64,000 nt of DNA from Flaviramulus basaltis (GTDB lineage Bacteria > Bacteroidota > Bacteroidia > Flavobacteriales > Flavobacteriaceae), in assembly GCF_900114265.1 (NCBI RefSeq), contig NZ_FPKV01000001.1, forward strand, positions 806,001 through 870,000, read 5' to 3'. Positions 8,400-17,355 of this stretch are shown here, piece by piece; the first letter of the stretch is position 1; each line of letters starts with the position of its first letter. The position numbers and the translations under genes are program-made. Under the pieces are notes generated by a model that saw only the letters and a program-made list of their open reading frames with translations, had not been told where the DNA came from and ran no database searches.

Positions 8400-10271
8400 T
8401 TATCTACCCATGTAAACCAGTAAAACAGAAATATCATTTGGTGAAACACCACTAATTCTTGATGCTTGCGAAACGGTTGTTGGTTGAATTTTTTTAAGCT
8501 TTTCTCTTGCTTCAAAACTCATAGATTTAATTTGAGAATAGTCAAAATCTTGTGGGATTTTCACATACTCTAACCTAGTTAATTTATCAGCATTGTTTTT
8601 CTCTTTAGCTATATAACCAGAATACTTAACTTGTATTTCTGCTTGTTCGATAACTTCATTATCCAAATAGTTATCTTGAATATATTGCTCAACAGATTCT
8701 ACTTTTCGAACATCATCCATAGAAATATTAGGTCTAGAAAATATTTTAAAAAGCTTACCAGATTGATTAACTAAAGCAGAGTTATTAACTTCTAAGATCG
8801 GATTTATTTCCTCAGGCTTAACACTTGTGTCAGAAAAAAATTGAACAAATTTCTCGGCATCATTGTGCTTTTGCTCCATTCTCTTTAAACGCTTTTCACT
8901 TGCTAAACCTAATTCAAAACCTTTAGGTGTTAAACGTAAATCTGCATTATCTTGGCGCAATAAAGTTCTGTATTCTGCTCTTGACGTAAACATTCTATAA
9001 GGCTCTTCTGTGCCCTTAGTAATTAAATCATCAATCAAAACACCTATATAAGCTTCATCTCTTTTCAGGGTAAAAGCATCCTTTTCTTGTGCTTTTAAAC
9101 TTGCATTTATTCCTGCCATCAGCCCTTGAGAAGCAGCTTCCTCATAACCCGTAGTTCCATTAATTTGACCCGCAAAATATAAACCAGAAATTAACTTCGT
9201 TTCTAAAGTATGCTTTAATTGTGTTGGCGGAAAATAATCATACTCTATAGCATAACCGGGTCTAAAAAATTTCACGCTTTCAAAACCTACTACAGAACGC
9301 AATGCTTTAAATTGAACATCTTCTGGAAGTGATGTTGAAAAACCATTTACGTAAACCTCACAGGTATTCCATCCTTCTGGTTCTATAAATAATTGATGCC
9401 TATCTTTATCTGCAAATCTATTTATTTTATCTTCTATAGAAGGACAGTATCTAGGACCTAAACTTTTAATTCTACCATTAAACATTGGAGATCTATCAAA
9501 CCCTTCACGGAGTAAATCATGAACCTCAAGACTTGTGTAAGTCATGTGACAAGAACGTTGTTCTTTTAAAGGCTTGGTAATATCTAAATAAGAAAACTTT
9601 TCTGGGTTCACATCACCAGGTTGCTCAACCATTTTAGAATAATCTAAACTACGCCCATCTACTCTTGGAGGTGTTCCTGTTTTCATTCTACCAGAATCAA
9701 AACCTAAATTAACTAACTGTTCTGTAATTCCAGTTGCAGCTCTTTCACCAGCTCTACCTCCACCAAAATTCTTATCACCAATATGTATTAATCCATTTAA
9801 AAAAGTACCATTAGTTAGCACTACAGATTTTGCTTTTATTTCAATTCCTAAAGATGTTTTTACTCCAACAACTTTATCTTTTTCTATCAATAAACCAGAA
9901 ACCATTTCTTGATAAAAATCAAGATTAGGCGTTCCCTCTAAAAGCAATCTCCAGTCTTCTGCAAAACGCATTCTATCACTTTGCACTCTCGGACTCCACA
10001 TTGCAGGTCCTTTAGATTTATTCAACATTTTAAATTGAATCGCAGATGTGTCTGAAACAATTCCGCTGTAACCACCAAGCGCATCAATCTCTCTTACAAT
10101 TTGTCCTTTCGCAATACCTCCCATAGCTGGATTACAAGACATTTGTGCAATGTTTTGTAGATTCATGGTAACAAGCAAGGTTTTGCTTCCCATATTGGCA
10201 GCAGCAGCAGCAGCTTCACTACCAGCATGACCTGCACCAACAACTATAACATCATAAACTTCGTTAAACAT
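8400..10271 (-). CDS. mnmG: tRNA uridine-34 carboxymethylaminomethylation enzyme MnmG (GidA)
   Basis: With MnmE, MnmG installs the cmnm5 group on U34 of certain tRNAs using FAD, NADH and methylene-tetrahydrofolate or glycine. The 623-residue length is typical. The N-terminal FAD loop VVGAGHAGSEAA (about residues 10-21), the MSCNPAMGGIAKG signature, the second signature GTPPR, and the C-terminal helical domain ending ISGVSPNDISVLLVYMG are all present. In many bacteria this gene neighbours the replication origin and parAB. Here it is flanked on both sides by parS-like palindromes, but no parA, parB or mnmE is within the window. Confidence 0.97.
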   Translation of the reverse strand: MFNEVYDVIVVGAGHAGSEAAAAAANMGSKTLLVTMNLQNIAQMSCNPAMGGIAKGQIVREIDALGGYSGIVSDTSAIQFKMLNKSKGPAMWSPRVQSDRMRFAEDWRLLLEGTPNLDFYQEMVSGLLIEKDKVVGVKTSLGIEIKAKSVVLTNGTFLNGLIHIGDKNFGGGRAGERAATGITEQLVNLGFDSGRMKTGTPPRVDGRSLDYSKMVEQPGDVNPEKFSYLDITKPLKEQRSCHMTYTSLEVHDLLREGFDRSPMFNGRIKSLGPRYCPSIEDKINRFADKDRHQLFIEPEGWNTCEVYVNGFSTSLPEDVQFKALRSVVGFESVKFFRPGYAIEYDYFPPTQLKHTLETKLISGLYFAGQINGTTGYEEAASQGLMAGINASLKAQEKDAFTLKRDEAYIGVLIDDLITKGTEEPYRMFTSRAEYRTLLRQDNADLRLTPKGFELGLASEKRLKRMEQKHNDAEKFVQFFSDTSVKPEEINPILEVNNSALVNQSGKLFKIFSRPNISMDDVRKVESVEQYIQDNYLDNEVIEQAEIQVKYSGYIAKEKNNADKLTRLEYVKIPQDFDYSQIKSMSFEAREKLKKIQPTTVSQASRISGVSPNDISVLLVYMGR

Positions 10272-10294
10272 AACTTGTTATTTAAAACCAACAA

Positions 10295-10312
10295 GTGTTC
10301 CACGTGGAACAC
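10295..10312. promoter_or_regulatory. parS-like ParB-binding site, copy 2
   Basis: GTGTTCCACGTGGAACAC is a perfect 18-base palindrome whose central 16 bases, TGTTCCACGTGGAACA, match the symmetric parS form. It lies between a -7 promoter element (10330-10337) and the mnmG ATG (10271), so it falls in the predicted 5-prime untranslated region. Confidence 0.85.
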
Positions 10313-10329
10313 CAATTTATTTAAGTTTG

Positions 10330-10337
10330 CAAATATA
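10330..10337 (-). promoter_or_regulatory. -7 element of mnmG
   Basis: On the minus strand this reads TATATTTG, an exact TAnnTTTG. Predicted initiation is about 12-15 bases before the parS-like palindrome at 10312-10295, giving a leader of about 50 bases. Confidence 0.55.
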
Positions 10338-10353
10338 AGTGAATTCTTTGATT

Positions 10354-10764
10354 TTAAGCTAACTGCTTTAGATAGAGGTTTTCTTTTTCTCGCATAACCT
10401 TCGCATCATTCTCGGTCTTATCCTTATAACCACAGTAGTGCAAAACGCCATGAATAATAACCCTATTTAATTCCTCGTCAAAAGACACACCAAAATCAAC
10501 AGCGTTATCCTTAACTCGTTCCACTGAAATAAAAATATCGCCCTGTATGGTTTTACCCATGGAATAATCAAAGCTAATAATATCAGTCAATGTATCATGG
10601 TTTAAGAATTCTACATTTAATTTGTGTAAATATTCATCATCACAGAACACATAATTAATCTCTTCAATTTTATGATTTTCTGATGAGATTGTATTTAATA
10701 TCCAAGATGAAATTCTATCTTCAGAATCCAACAAAAACTCTGTTTCGTAATTAAAATTAATCAT
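10354..10764 (-). CDS. ybeY: Endoribonuclease/rRNA maturation factor YbeY
   Basis: Metal-dependent RNase of the UPF0054 family, involved in 16S rRNA 3-prime end maturation and ribosome quality control. The 136-residue product has the family core FLNHDTLTDIISFDY and GDIFIS, and the metal motif HGVLHYCGYKD. His105 and His109 occupy the first two ligand positions, and Asp115 stands where the E. coli enzyme has its third His. Its ATG overlaps the stop of the upstream DUF4175 gene by 8 bases, which implies translational coupling. mnmG follows after an 82-base gap that has its own promoter element. Confidence 0.93.
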   Translation of the reverse strand: MINFNYETEFLLDSEDRISSWILNTISSENHKIEEINYVFCDDEYLHKLNVEFLNHDTLTDIISFDYSMGKTIQGDIFISVERVKDNAVDFGVSFDEELNRVIIHGVLHYCGYKDKTENDAKVMREKENLYLKQLA

Positions 10765-13700
10765 TCGTTTTTTTAAAATACTCTTGCACTTTCCTTTTGT
10801 AAACTTGCTGCAAAGGTAATGCTTGTCTGTTTAATATTTCAGTTGTATTAAAATATTGTTTTGCTGTTGGGATTTGATTTATAGATTTATTATCGAATCT
10901 ATTTTTATTCGTTTGAGATTGTCTTTTATCATCTTCACCTTGTTGAAAAGTGGCATTCTCCAATTTTAACAATTGATGTTTTAATGCCATCATTTTTTGA
11001 AGTGTTTGATTAGTAAATCCTTTATTTAATAAATCTAATTCAATCTCCTCCATTCTTCTTACTAAGGCATCACCGTTTCCGCTTTTACCATCTTTAGCTA
11101 ATTTTTCTTGTAGCGCATTACGTAATTGTTGTTGTTGTTGATATATTTCAAAAAGCAATCCGTTTACCTCTTCATTTGTACCTTCGCCTTCTCCTCCACT
11201 TTTTTGTCCTTCACTTCCTTTCTGCTCACCATTCTTTCCTTGCTTACCATCTTCACCTTTTCCTCCATCCTTTTCTCCCTCACCTTCTTGCTCCCCTTCA
11301 CCATTTTGCGGCTTACCATCTTCTCCTTTCTTCATACCTTCTTCCATCATTTTATTAAGCTCTTCTTGACTCATAATAATATCTGGCAACTGCATATCGC
11401 CTTCGCCTCCTTTACCTGGAGACATACTCATACTTTCTTGCATATTATCTAAAACATCACTTAAAAAATCTGCTAAATTGTTTGCGGCTGTAATGGTGAA
11501 TTGTTGGTTGGAAACACCTTGGTATAATTTGTTTTCTGCAAGTAAATCTAAAGCCTTATCAATGTTGTAATACACCTCTGTAATTTCCTTGTTAACTTGT
11601 TCAGATAGTTTTGGGTTTCTTAAAGATAATGCAAAAAGGCTATCATCAACATGCTCAAAATGTTCTCTTAAATTATTTTGTTTCTTAAGATAAGCAGCAA
11701 ATTTATTGTGGTTTTCTTCTATGGCTTTAAACTGATTCATTAGTGCTTCTTGATCAAAAGAAAACAAAACTAAATTATCCAAAATTTGACGAAGCATTTC
11801 TACATCTTCTTCCATTTTTTCTCCACCAGAAGACTGCATTGCACTTTGCATTTTCTGACTCATTTGCATCATTTTTTGTGCTGCTTTTTTCTGGCTTTTC
11901 TTTGCGTTTTGTTTGCTCTGTTTTTCTGATGGACTATTTTTTTCTTCATCAGCAGCTTTCTCTAGTTCTTCATTTCCTAATTCTTCTGATGCCTTTTTCT
12001 GTTCATTATCTACTTCCTTTTCATCAAGTTTATCTCTAGGAATATCTATAGGTTTCTTTAACGTCTTACTTTCTTTTTCAAGTTGTTCTATATCCTTTTT
12101 AAAATCTTCAAATTGATTATTTAAACTATCTTGTTTTTCCTGAGTGTTTTCTTTATCAGTTTCGTTGGAAAGCTTTTCTTGATCTATTGATAGCTTCATT
12201 AAATCCTCTTTCATTTTCTCTAGTTTCTTATCTACATAAAACCTCTTTGTTAATTCAAGCAACTGTTCTAAACTTCGTTTTTTGTTTTTATTTTGCTTAG
12301 CAAGTTCTTCAAGCTTTTCTGTTAGCTGTTCCTTATTTATTTTTTCTTGAAGTTTTTCAATCTCTTCTAATAGCTTTTCATCCTTCTCAAGTTTTTCTTC
12401 ATTCTCATCTAAACGCTTTTTCAAGTCCTCTTTAAAAGTATCTTCCTTTTCGTTTTCTTTTTGAAATTCTTCTAAGTTATCCTTTAACTTTTTATTGAAG
12501 TTTTTCATCATTTCATCTTGTTGTTTTTGGCGTTTAAAAAATGATTCCAACTTCTTTTTATCATTAAAATTTAAGGTAGATTTCTCCTTTTGAGTTTTAG
12601 TAATTTCATCTAAACTTTTCTCTTGCTCATTAAATTTTTCAAGAGACTTATTTAAATCCTTTATAGTTTTGCTTTGTTCTATAAGTTTCTTTTGGTCCTC
12701 TTCTTCTTTAGTGCGTTTTCTATAAGTAAATACATTACTTTTTGCGCTTTTATATTTGTTAATTAAATCATTATCAAATACTTGAAAATACATTTCATAA
12801 GGAATTCCTTCTTTAATATTCAAATTATTTGGAAATGCAGTAATAAATTCTGCTATATTAGAACTTGGTATAGCAATAAGTGAATGTTGTTTGTTTTCTT
12901 CATTATCAGATGGATAATAAACCAGTTGAAGTTTAGTTAAACCATAATCATCATTAACTTGTCCGTAAAAATAAAGCGTTTGTAAATCCAAACTATCTTG
13001 CTCAACTTTTAAATTAATTTCTGGATATTGATCCTTAACAACATCTATAGCAAACTCTAAATTTTCGTAATCATTAAGGTTTTTATTACTTGTACTTAAG
13101 GTGTAGTTGTAATTACTAAAAACTTGTTTTGAAGCTTCAAAAACATTTAATTTATCCGAGCTACAATGTAAAGTATCTTTAGAATATAAATAAACATTAT
13201 CGGTAGACTTTGTTTTAAGCGCCCATTTAACACGTGTCCCTTCTGGCACTAAAGCGTTACCCGTACTTTTAAAAATTTCATCTTTTTTCTTAGTGTAATT
13301 GGGGTAATCTAAAACCATTTGAAAACCTAAAATAGAAGGTGTTTCAACAACATTAATAGTATATGGTTTTGAAGTGACATCGTTTGCATTTAACTGAAAC
13401 GTTATAGATTCGTTTGGTTTAGAAAACACATACTCAAACTCACCTATTCCTTTTTGTTGTAAAAAATAAGTTTCATTGTTATATGTTATTTCAGCACTTT
13501 CTGGTGTAACCTCTCCTGCTGTTTTAACAATAAGTTTAAAATCTTTGTTTTCAATAGCATTTAAATTATCATTTACCACAAAAAACTCAAATGGTGCTGG
13601 TGGTTCATAGGCTGTTTTGTAATGAATAACACGTTCGTAACTGTCGCTAAACCAATTAAAATTTCCCGTAAAAAAAGTTAAAAGCAAAATAACAATAGGA

Positions 13701-14173
13701 ATGGCTGCGTATTTTAAATAGCCAGTATTCTTCTTAAAGTTAATAGCTAGTTTAAAAGGAATAGGATTTAACTCTAAAGATTTTTGCTCAATACTAGCAA
13801 GTAATAATTCGGACTTAGACTGATTTTGATTAAGCTGAAGTACATTAAGCAATTTATCATTAACCTCGGGGAAATATTTACCAATAATTTTAGAAGCCGT
13901 TTCGTAATCAATTCCTTTTTGAAGTTTGAATAATTTGGCTAAAGGAATAAAAACGAACTTAACAAGCAATGCTAATTCTACAGCGACAAATAACCAAAAC
14001 AAAATGCTTCTTGCTGTTGTGCTTAACCATAAAATATGTTCAAGAAATAGCGTGAATAGAAAATATAATAAGCCAATTGCAAAAAACAAAATAGCGCCTT
14101 TAAGCAGCTCATTAGTGTAATATCTTCTAATAAATGCTTCAAGTTTATTTTGTATGCTTTTAAAATTGCTCAT
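10757..14173 (-). CDS. Large DUF4175-type membrane and coiled-coil protein
   Basis: A 1138-residue protein resembling the DUF4175 proteins of Flavobacteria, function unknown. Two transmembrane helices lie at about 26-44 and 56-76 and a third at about 152-169. An extracytoplasmic-looking beta-rich region follows to about 480, then a Lys/Glu-rich coiled coil (about 484-771), a helical Met/Gln-rich part, and a Gly/Glu/Lys low-complexity segment (about 948-1005) before a conserved C-terminus. The ATG at 14173 is preferred over a TTG at 14197. The stop overlaps the ybeY start. Topology suggests membrane anchoring with a long helical arm. Confidence 0.75.
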   Translation of the reverse strand: MSNFKSIQNKLEAFIRRYYTNELLKGAILFFAIGLLYFLFTLFLEHILWLSTTARSILFWLFVAVELALLVKFVFIPLAKLFKLQKGIDYETASKIIGKYFPEVNDKLLNVLQLNQNQSKSELLLASIEQKSLELNPIPFKLAINFKKNTGYLKYAAIPIVILLLTFFTGNFNWFSDSYERVIHYKTAYEPPAPFEFFVVNDNLNAIENKDFKLIVKTAGEVTPESAEITYNNETYFLQQKGIGEFEYVFSKPNESITFQLNANDVTSKPYTINVVETPSILGFQMVLDYPNYTKKKDEIFKSTGNALVPEGTRVKWALKTKSTDNVYLYSKDTLHCSSDKLNVFEASKQVFSNYNYTLSTSNKNLNDYENLEFAIDVVKDQYPEINLKVEQDSLDLQTLYFYGQVNDDYGLTKLQLVYYPSDNEENKQHSLIAIPSSNIAEFITAFPNNLNIKEGIPYEMYFQVFDNDLINKYKSAKSNVFTYRKRTKEEEDQKKLIEQSKTIKDLNKSLEKFNEQEKSLDEITKTQKEKSTLNFNDKKKLESFFKRQKQQDEMMKNFNKKLKDNLEEFQKENEKEDTFKEDLKKRLDENEEKLEKDEKLLEEIEKLQEKINKEQLTEKLEELAKQNKNKKRSLEQLLELTKRFYVDKKLEKMKEDLMKLSIDQEKLSNETDKENTQEKQDSLNNQFEDFKKDIEQLEKESKTLKKPIDIPRDKLDEKEVDNEQKKASEELGNEELEKAADEEKNSPSEKQSKQNAKKSQKKAAQKMMQMSQKMQSAMQSSGGEKMEEDVEMLRQILDNLVLFSFDQEALMNQFKAIEENHNKFAAYLKKQNNLREHFEHVDDSLFALSLRNPKLSEQVNKEITEVYYNIDKALDLLAENKLYQGVSNQQFTITAANNLADFLSDVLDNMQESMSMSPGKGGEGDMQLPDIIMSQEELNKMMEEGMKKGEDGKPQNGEGEQEGEGEKDGGKGEDGKQGKNGEQKGSEGQKSGGEGEGTNEEVNGLLFEIYQQQQQLRNALQEKLAKDGKSGNGDALVRRMEEIELDLLNKGFTNQTLQKMMALKHQLLKLENATFQQGEDDKRQSQTNKNRFDNKSINQIPTAKQYFNTTEILNRQALPLQQVYKRKVQEYFKKTND

Positions 14174-14261
14174 GATGTGGGTAAAAGGTCTTGACAATTA
14201 ACTAATAACTTACTAAACTACAATTTTATTTTTTACAAGGTTTATAATAATGTGTTAATTG

Positions 14262-14269
14262 TATCTTTG
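14262..14269 (+). promoter_or_regulatory. -7 element of gltX
   Basis: TATCTTTG, an exact TAnnTTTG, lies 17 bases before the gltX ATG at 14287 and would give a leader of about a dozen bases. No clear -33 TTG is seen. Confidence 0.6.
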
Positions 14270-14286
14270 CAACAAATTTACAAAAT

Positions 14287-15795
14287 ATGTCCAAAAATGT
14301 TCGTGTGCGTTTTGCACCAAGCCCAACAGGTCCTTTACATATAGGCGGTGTTCGTACTGCGTTATTCAATTATTTATTTGCCAAAAAACACAACGGTACT
14401 TTTGTATTGCGTATTGAAGATACTGACCAGAACCGGTATGTTGAAGGTGCAGAACAATATATAATAGATGCCTTAAATTGGTGTGGAATTCCTTTTGATG
14501 AAGGTATTAATAAAAACGAAAAATTTGGTCCTTACAGACAAAGTGAGCGTAAACATTTATACAAAAAATATGCAGATGATTTAATTGCGTCTGGCAATGC
14601 GTATTATGCTTTTGATACTTCTGAAAATTTAGATTTTCATAGAAAAGACCATGAAGAAAAAGGGAAAACTTTTATTTACAATTGGCACAATCGTTTAAAA
14701 TTGAGTAACTCTTTATCGCTTACAGCGGAAGAGGTAAAAGCAAAATTAGATGCTGGTGAAGATTACGTAATTCGATTTAAAAGTCCGCAAGACGAAACTT
14801 TGCATTTAGCAGATATTATTCGTGGTGATATTAAAATAGATACCAATGTTTTAGATGATAAAGTTTTATTTAAAAGTGATGGCATGCCAACCTATCATTT
14901 AGCTAATATAGTTGATGACCATTTAATGGAAATCTCACATGTTATTCGTGGTGAAGAATGGTTACCATCATTAGCATTACATTATCAATTATATAAAGCC
15001 TTTGGTTGGGAAGCGCCAGAATTTGCGCATTTACCGCTAATTCTAAAACCAACAGGAAAAGGAAAATTAAGCAAACGTGATGGTGACAAATTAGGCTTTC
15101 CTGTATTTCCTTTACAATGGAATTCACCAGACGGCGAAGTTTCTAGAGGCTATAAAGAGGATGGATATTTCCCAGAAGCCATGGTTAATTTTTTAGCGTT
15201 TTTAGGTTGGAACCCTGGAACTGAACAAGAAATTTTTAATCTTGATGAGTTAATAAATGCCTTCGAATTAGAACGGGTAAATAAATCTGGAGCACGTTTC
15301 GATCCTGATAAAATTAAATGGTTTAATCATCATTATATGCAAGAGCAGGATAATGATGATTTAGCTGAAACTTTTAAAAAATCTCATTCCGAGCTTTCAG
15401 AAATTGATGTAGATTACATAGCTTTAGTTATTGGCTTAATAAAAGAGCGCGCTACATTTGTTTCAGATTTTTGGGAGTTAAGTCATTTCTTTTTTACTGC
15501 ACCAACTTCTTACGATGAAAAAGCATCAAAAAAAGCTTTTAAAGAAGACACTGCAGACATAATGAATAAAGTAAAAAACATCGTTTTACATATTGATGAT
15601 TTTACCGTTAATGCCTTACAAACAGATATTAAAGGTTGGATAACTGAAAACGAAATTAGTTTTGGGAAAGTTATGATGCCTTTGCGTTTAGCATTAGTTG
15701 GTGCTTTACAAGGTCCCGATGTGTTTGATATTATGTTTATGATTGGAAAGAATGAAACTGTTACCCGAATTGAAAATATGGTGAAAACAATATAG
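14287..15795 (+). CDS. gltX: Glutamyl-tRNA synthetase
   Basis: Class I aminoacyl-tRNA synthetase that charges tRNA-Glu with glutamate in the cytoplasm. The 502-residue product has the HIGH motif as PSPTGPLHIGG (about residues 11-21), the KMSKS motif as KLSKRDG (about 260-266), and a C-terminal anticodon-binding helical domain. A separate glnS (20109-22112) is also present, so this need not be a non-discriminating enzyme that also feeds a Gln pathway. It is divergent from the DUF4175 gene, with its own -7 element, and ends in a clear terminator. Confidence 0.97.
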   Translation: MSKNVRVRFAPSPTGPLHIGGVRTALFNYLFAKKHNGTFVLRIEDTDQNRYVEGAEQYIIDALNWCGIPFDEGINKNEKFGPYRQSERKHLYKKYADDLIASGNAYYAFDTSENLDFHRKDHEEKGKTFIYNWHNRLKLSNSLSLTAEEVKAKLDAGEDYVIRFKSPQDETLHLADIIRGDIKIDTNVLDDKVLFKSDGMPTYHLANIVDDHLMEISHVIRGEEWLPSLALHYQLYKAFGWEAPEFAHLPLILKPTGKGKLSKRDGDKLGFPVFPLQWNSPDGEVSRGYKEDGYFPEAMVNFLAFLGWNPGTEQEIFNLDELINAFELERVNKSGARFDPDKIKWFNHHYMQEQDNDDLAETFKKSHSELSEIDVDYIALVIGLIKERATFVSDFWELSHFFFTAPTSYDEKASKKAFKEDTADIMNKVKNIVLHIDDFTVNALQTDIKGWITENEISFGKVMMPLRLALVGALQGPDVFDIMFMIGKNETVTRIENMVKTI

Positions 15796-15822
15796 TTTTA
15801 ATCTTTACTACAATATAAATTT

Positions 15823-15854
15823 AAAAACCTCTTCATGATTTTGGAGAGGTTTTT
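15823..15854 (+). terminator. Rho-independent terminator after gltX
   Basis: AAAAACCTCT (15823-15832) pairs with AGAGGTTTTT (15845-15854) across a 12-base loop, followed by a T-rich run. Confidence 0.85.
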
Positions 15855-15964
15855 TTATTAAATCTAACTTAAATTCATAAAAAATGATAACTTCGTTTAT
15901 CGATTTTTATAAGTCATTGAATAATAAATTTACTTCATAACATTAATATACTTTGAATCAGTAA

Positions 15965-16600
15965 ATGAAAAGCAAGAAACGAAAAATAATATTCTTATTA
16001 TTAGCTTTACCAATATTATTAATATTCATTTCAAATTATTCTATAAAAAGATATGCTATAAATAAAACCTTTTCAGACTCATCAAAAATCAAAAAAAATA
16101 AGGTTGGTCTAGTTCTAGGAACGGCAAAATTACTAAATGATGGAAGAATTAATTTATACTTCAAATACCGAATTGATGCAACAATAGAACTATATAAAAA
16201 AGGTAAAATTGATTTTATTTTAATTAGTGGAGATAATGGAAATAAAAATTACGACGAGCCAACTGATTTTAAAAAGGAATTAATTTCAAAAGGAATTCCT
16301 GAAAGTAAAATATTTTTAGATTATGCAGGATTTAGAACACTTGATTCTGTTGTTAGATGTAAGGAAGTTTTTGGTCAAAATAGTATAACTATAATATCTC
16401 AAAAATTTCACAATGAAAGAGCTATTTATCTAGCCAATAAAAATGAAATAGAAGCAATAGGATTTAACGCTAGGGATGTCTCTGGGAGCTATGGGATAAA
16501 GGTTAAAATACGAGAGTACTTAGCTCGAACAAAAGTCTTTGTAGATATTATACTTGGTGTTAAACCAAAGTTTTTAGGAGAAAAAGTTGAAATAATCTAA
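15965..16600 (+). CDS. SanA/YdcF-family (DUF218) membrane-anchored protein
   Basis: A 211-residue protein with one N-terminal transmembrane helix (about residues 7-24) and a DUF218 domain. The motif GLVLGTAKLLNDGRIN, the loop ILISGDNGNKNYDEP and the late IISQKFHNERAIY match the ElyC/SanA/YdcF family. E. coli SanA affects vancomycin sensitivity at high temperature and the family is linked to envelope integrity, but the biochemistry is not established. The stop overlaps the stop region of the convergent barrel gene by 4 bases. It sits 110 bases after the gltX terminator, so it needs its own promoter, which I could not locate. Confidence 0.82.
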   Translation: MKSKKRKIIFLLLALPILLIFISNYSIKRYAINKTFSDSSKIKKNKVGLVLGTAKLLNDGRINLYFKYRIDATIELYKKGKIDFILISGDNGNKNYDEPTDFKKELISKGIPESKIFLDYAGFRTLDSVVRCKEVFGQNSITIISQKFHNERAIYLANKNEIEAIGFNARDVSGSYGIKVKIREYLARTKVFVDIILGVKPKFLGEKVEII

Positions 16601-17280
16601 AACGAAACAATAGCCCCTAAAACCAACATATTTTGGTTTCCTTTAAATCGTCCACTACCTCCAGAAGTATCTAAATTTTCATTTTCTAGTTTCTTTAAAA
16701 TATTAGTAAAGCCATAAATGTATTGTGCTTTAAGCTTAAAATTCCTAACTCCAACAGAGGCACCAATAGCACCATTCAAATTAAATTGAGAAATATCTGT
16801 AATGCCTTCAGCAGATAAATTTGTATAGTTATTTACATAGTAGTTTTCTTGTGTTCTATCTTTAAATTCTAGCTTACTATTGTATTGTAACATCGGGCCA
16901 ACATCAATAGTAAAATAATCAGGAATTACCTTTACACTAATCAACATGGCTACTTGGGCAGCAAACATTTTGTATTTAATAAATTCCTCTTCGCTACTTA
17001 CTAGTGTTGGTCTTCCTAAAATCTCAATATTATTTTCAGAGAGTTGCATCCCAAAACTCACATTATACCAACGTAAAGGAATATCAACAGTTGCAGACAT
17101 TCCGCCCAAAAATCCATTACCTTCCTTAGTCGTAAAATTATTGGTAGTTATATTAAATTTTGTAATACCTCCTGTAATGCCAAACCCGTTTTGAATGCGG
17201 TAATTTCCTTTTTGTGAAAAACTTTTTGTAACAAAACATAGCATTAAAGCTACTAATAAGAGAAGTCTATTATATTTCAT
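16597..17280 (-). CDS. Small outer-membrane beta-barrel protein, PorT-like
   Basis: A 227-residue product with a Sec signal peptide (about 1-22, ending SFSQ) and alternating hydrophobic strands closing on a terminal Phe (LVLGAIVSF), as in small outer-membrane barrels of the OMP_b-brl_2/PorT-like group. PorT itself is a type IX secretion component, but general barrel similarity does not prove that role here. An exact -7 element lies 22 bases before the ATG. The last 4 bases overlap those of the convergent SanA-like gene. It is divergent from the SPFH gene. Confidence 0.7.
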   Translation of the reverse strand: MKYNRLLLLVALMLCFVTKSFSQKGNYRIQNGFGITGGITKFNITTNNFTTKEGNGFLGGMSATVDIPLRWYNVSFGMQLSENNIEILGRPTLVSSEEEFIKYKMFAAQVAMLISVKVIPDYFTIDVGPMLQYNSKLEFKDRTQENYYVNNYTNLSAEGITDISQFNLNGAIGASVGVRNFKLKAQYIYGFTNILKKLENENLDTSGGSGRFKGNQNMLVLGAIVSF

Positions 17281-17301
17281 AAGTTAGGGATATAAACGAC
17301 C

Positions 17302-17309
17302 AAATATAG
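17302..17309 (-). promoter_or_regulatory. -7 element of the PorT-like gene
   Basis: On the minus strand this reads TATATTTG (TAnnTTTG), 21 bases before the ATG at 17280. The implied leader is about 15 bases. Confidence 0.55.
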
Positions 17310-17355
17310 TATAATTTTTGTATCTTAATTTTTCTAACTATTTTAAATAAACATT

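Noticed and set aside
11126-12116. Several plus-strand open frames rich in Leu, Phe and Ser.
   Set aside because: They are antisense shadows of the Lys/Glu-rich coiled-coil part of the DUF4175 gene and have no promoter or family resemblance.
13229-13240. A CACGTG core resembling parS.
   Set aside because: It lies in the DUF4175 coding region and its flanks (TTAA and TCCC) lack the TGTT and AACA arms, so it is not a parS site.
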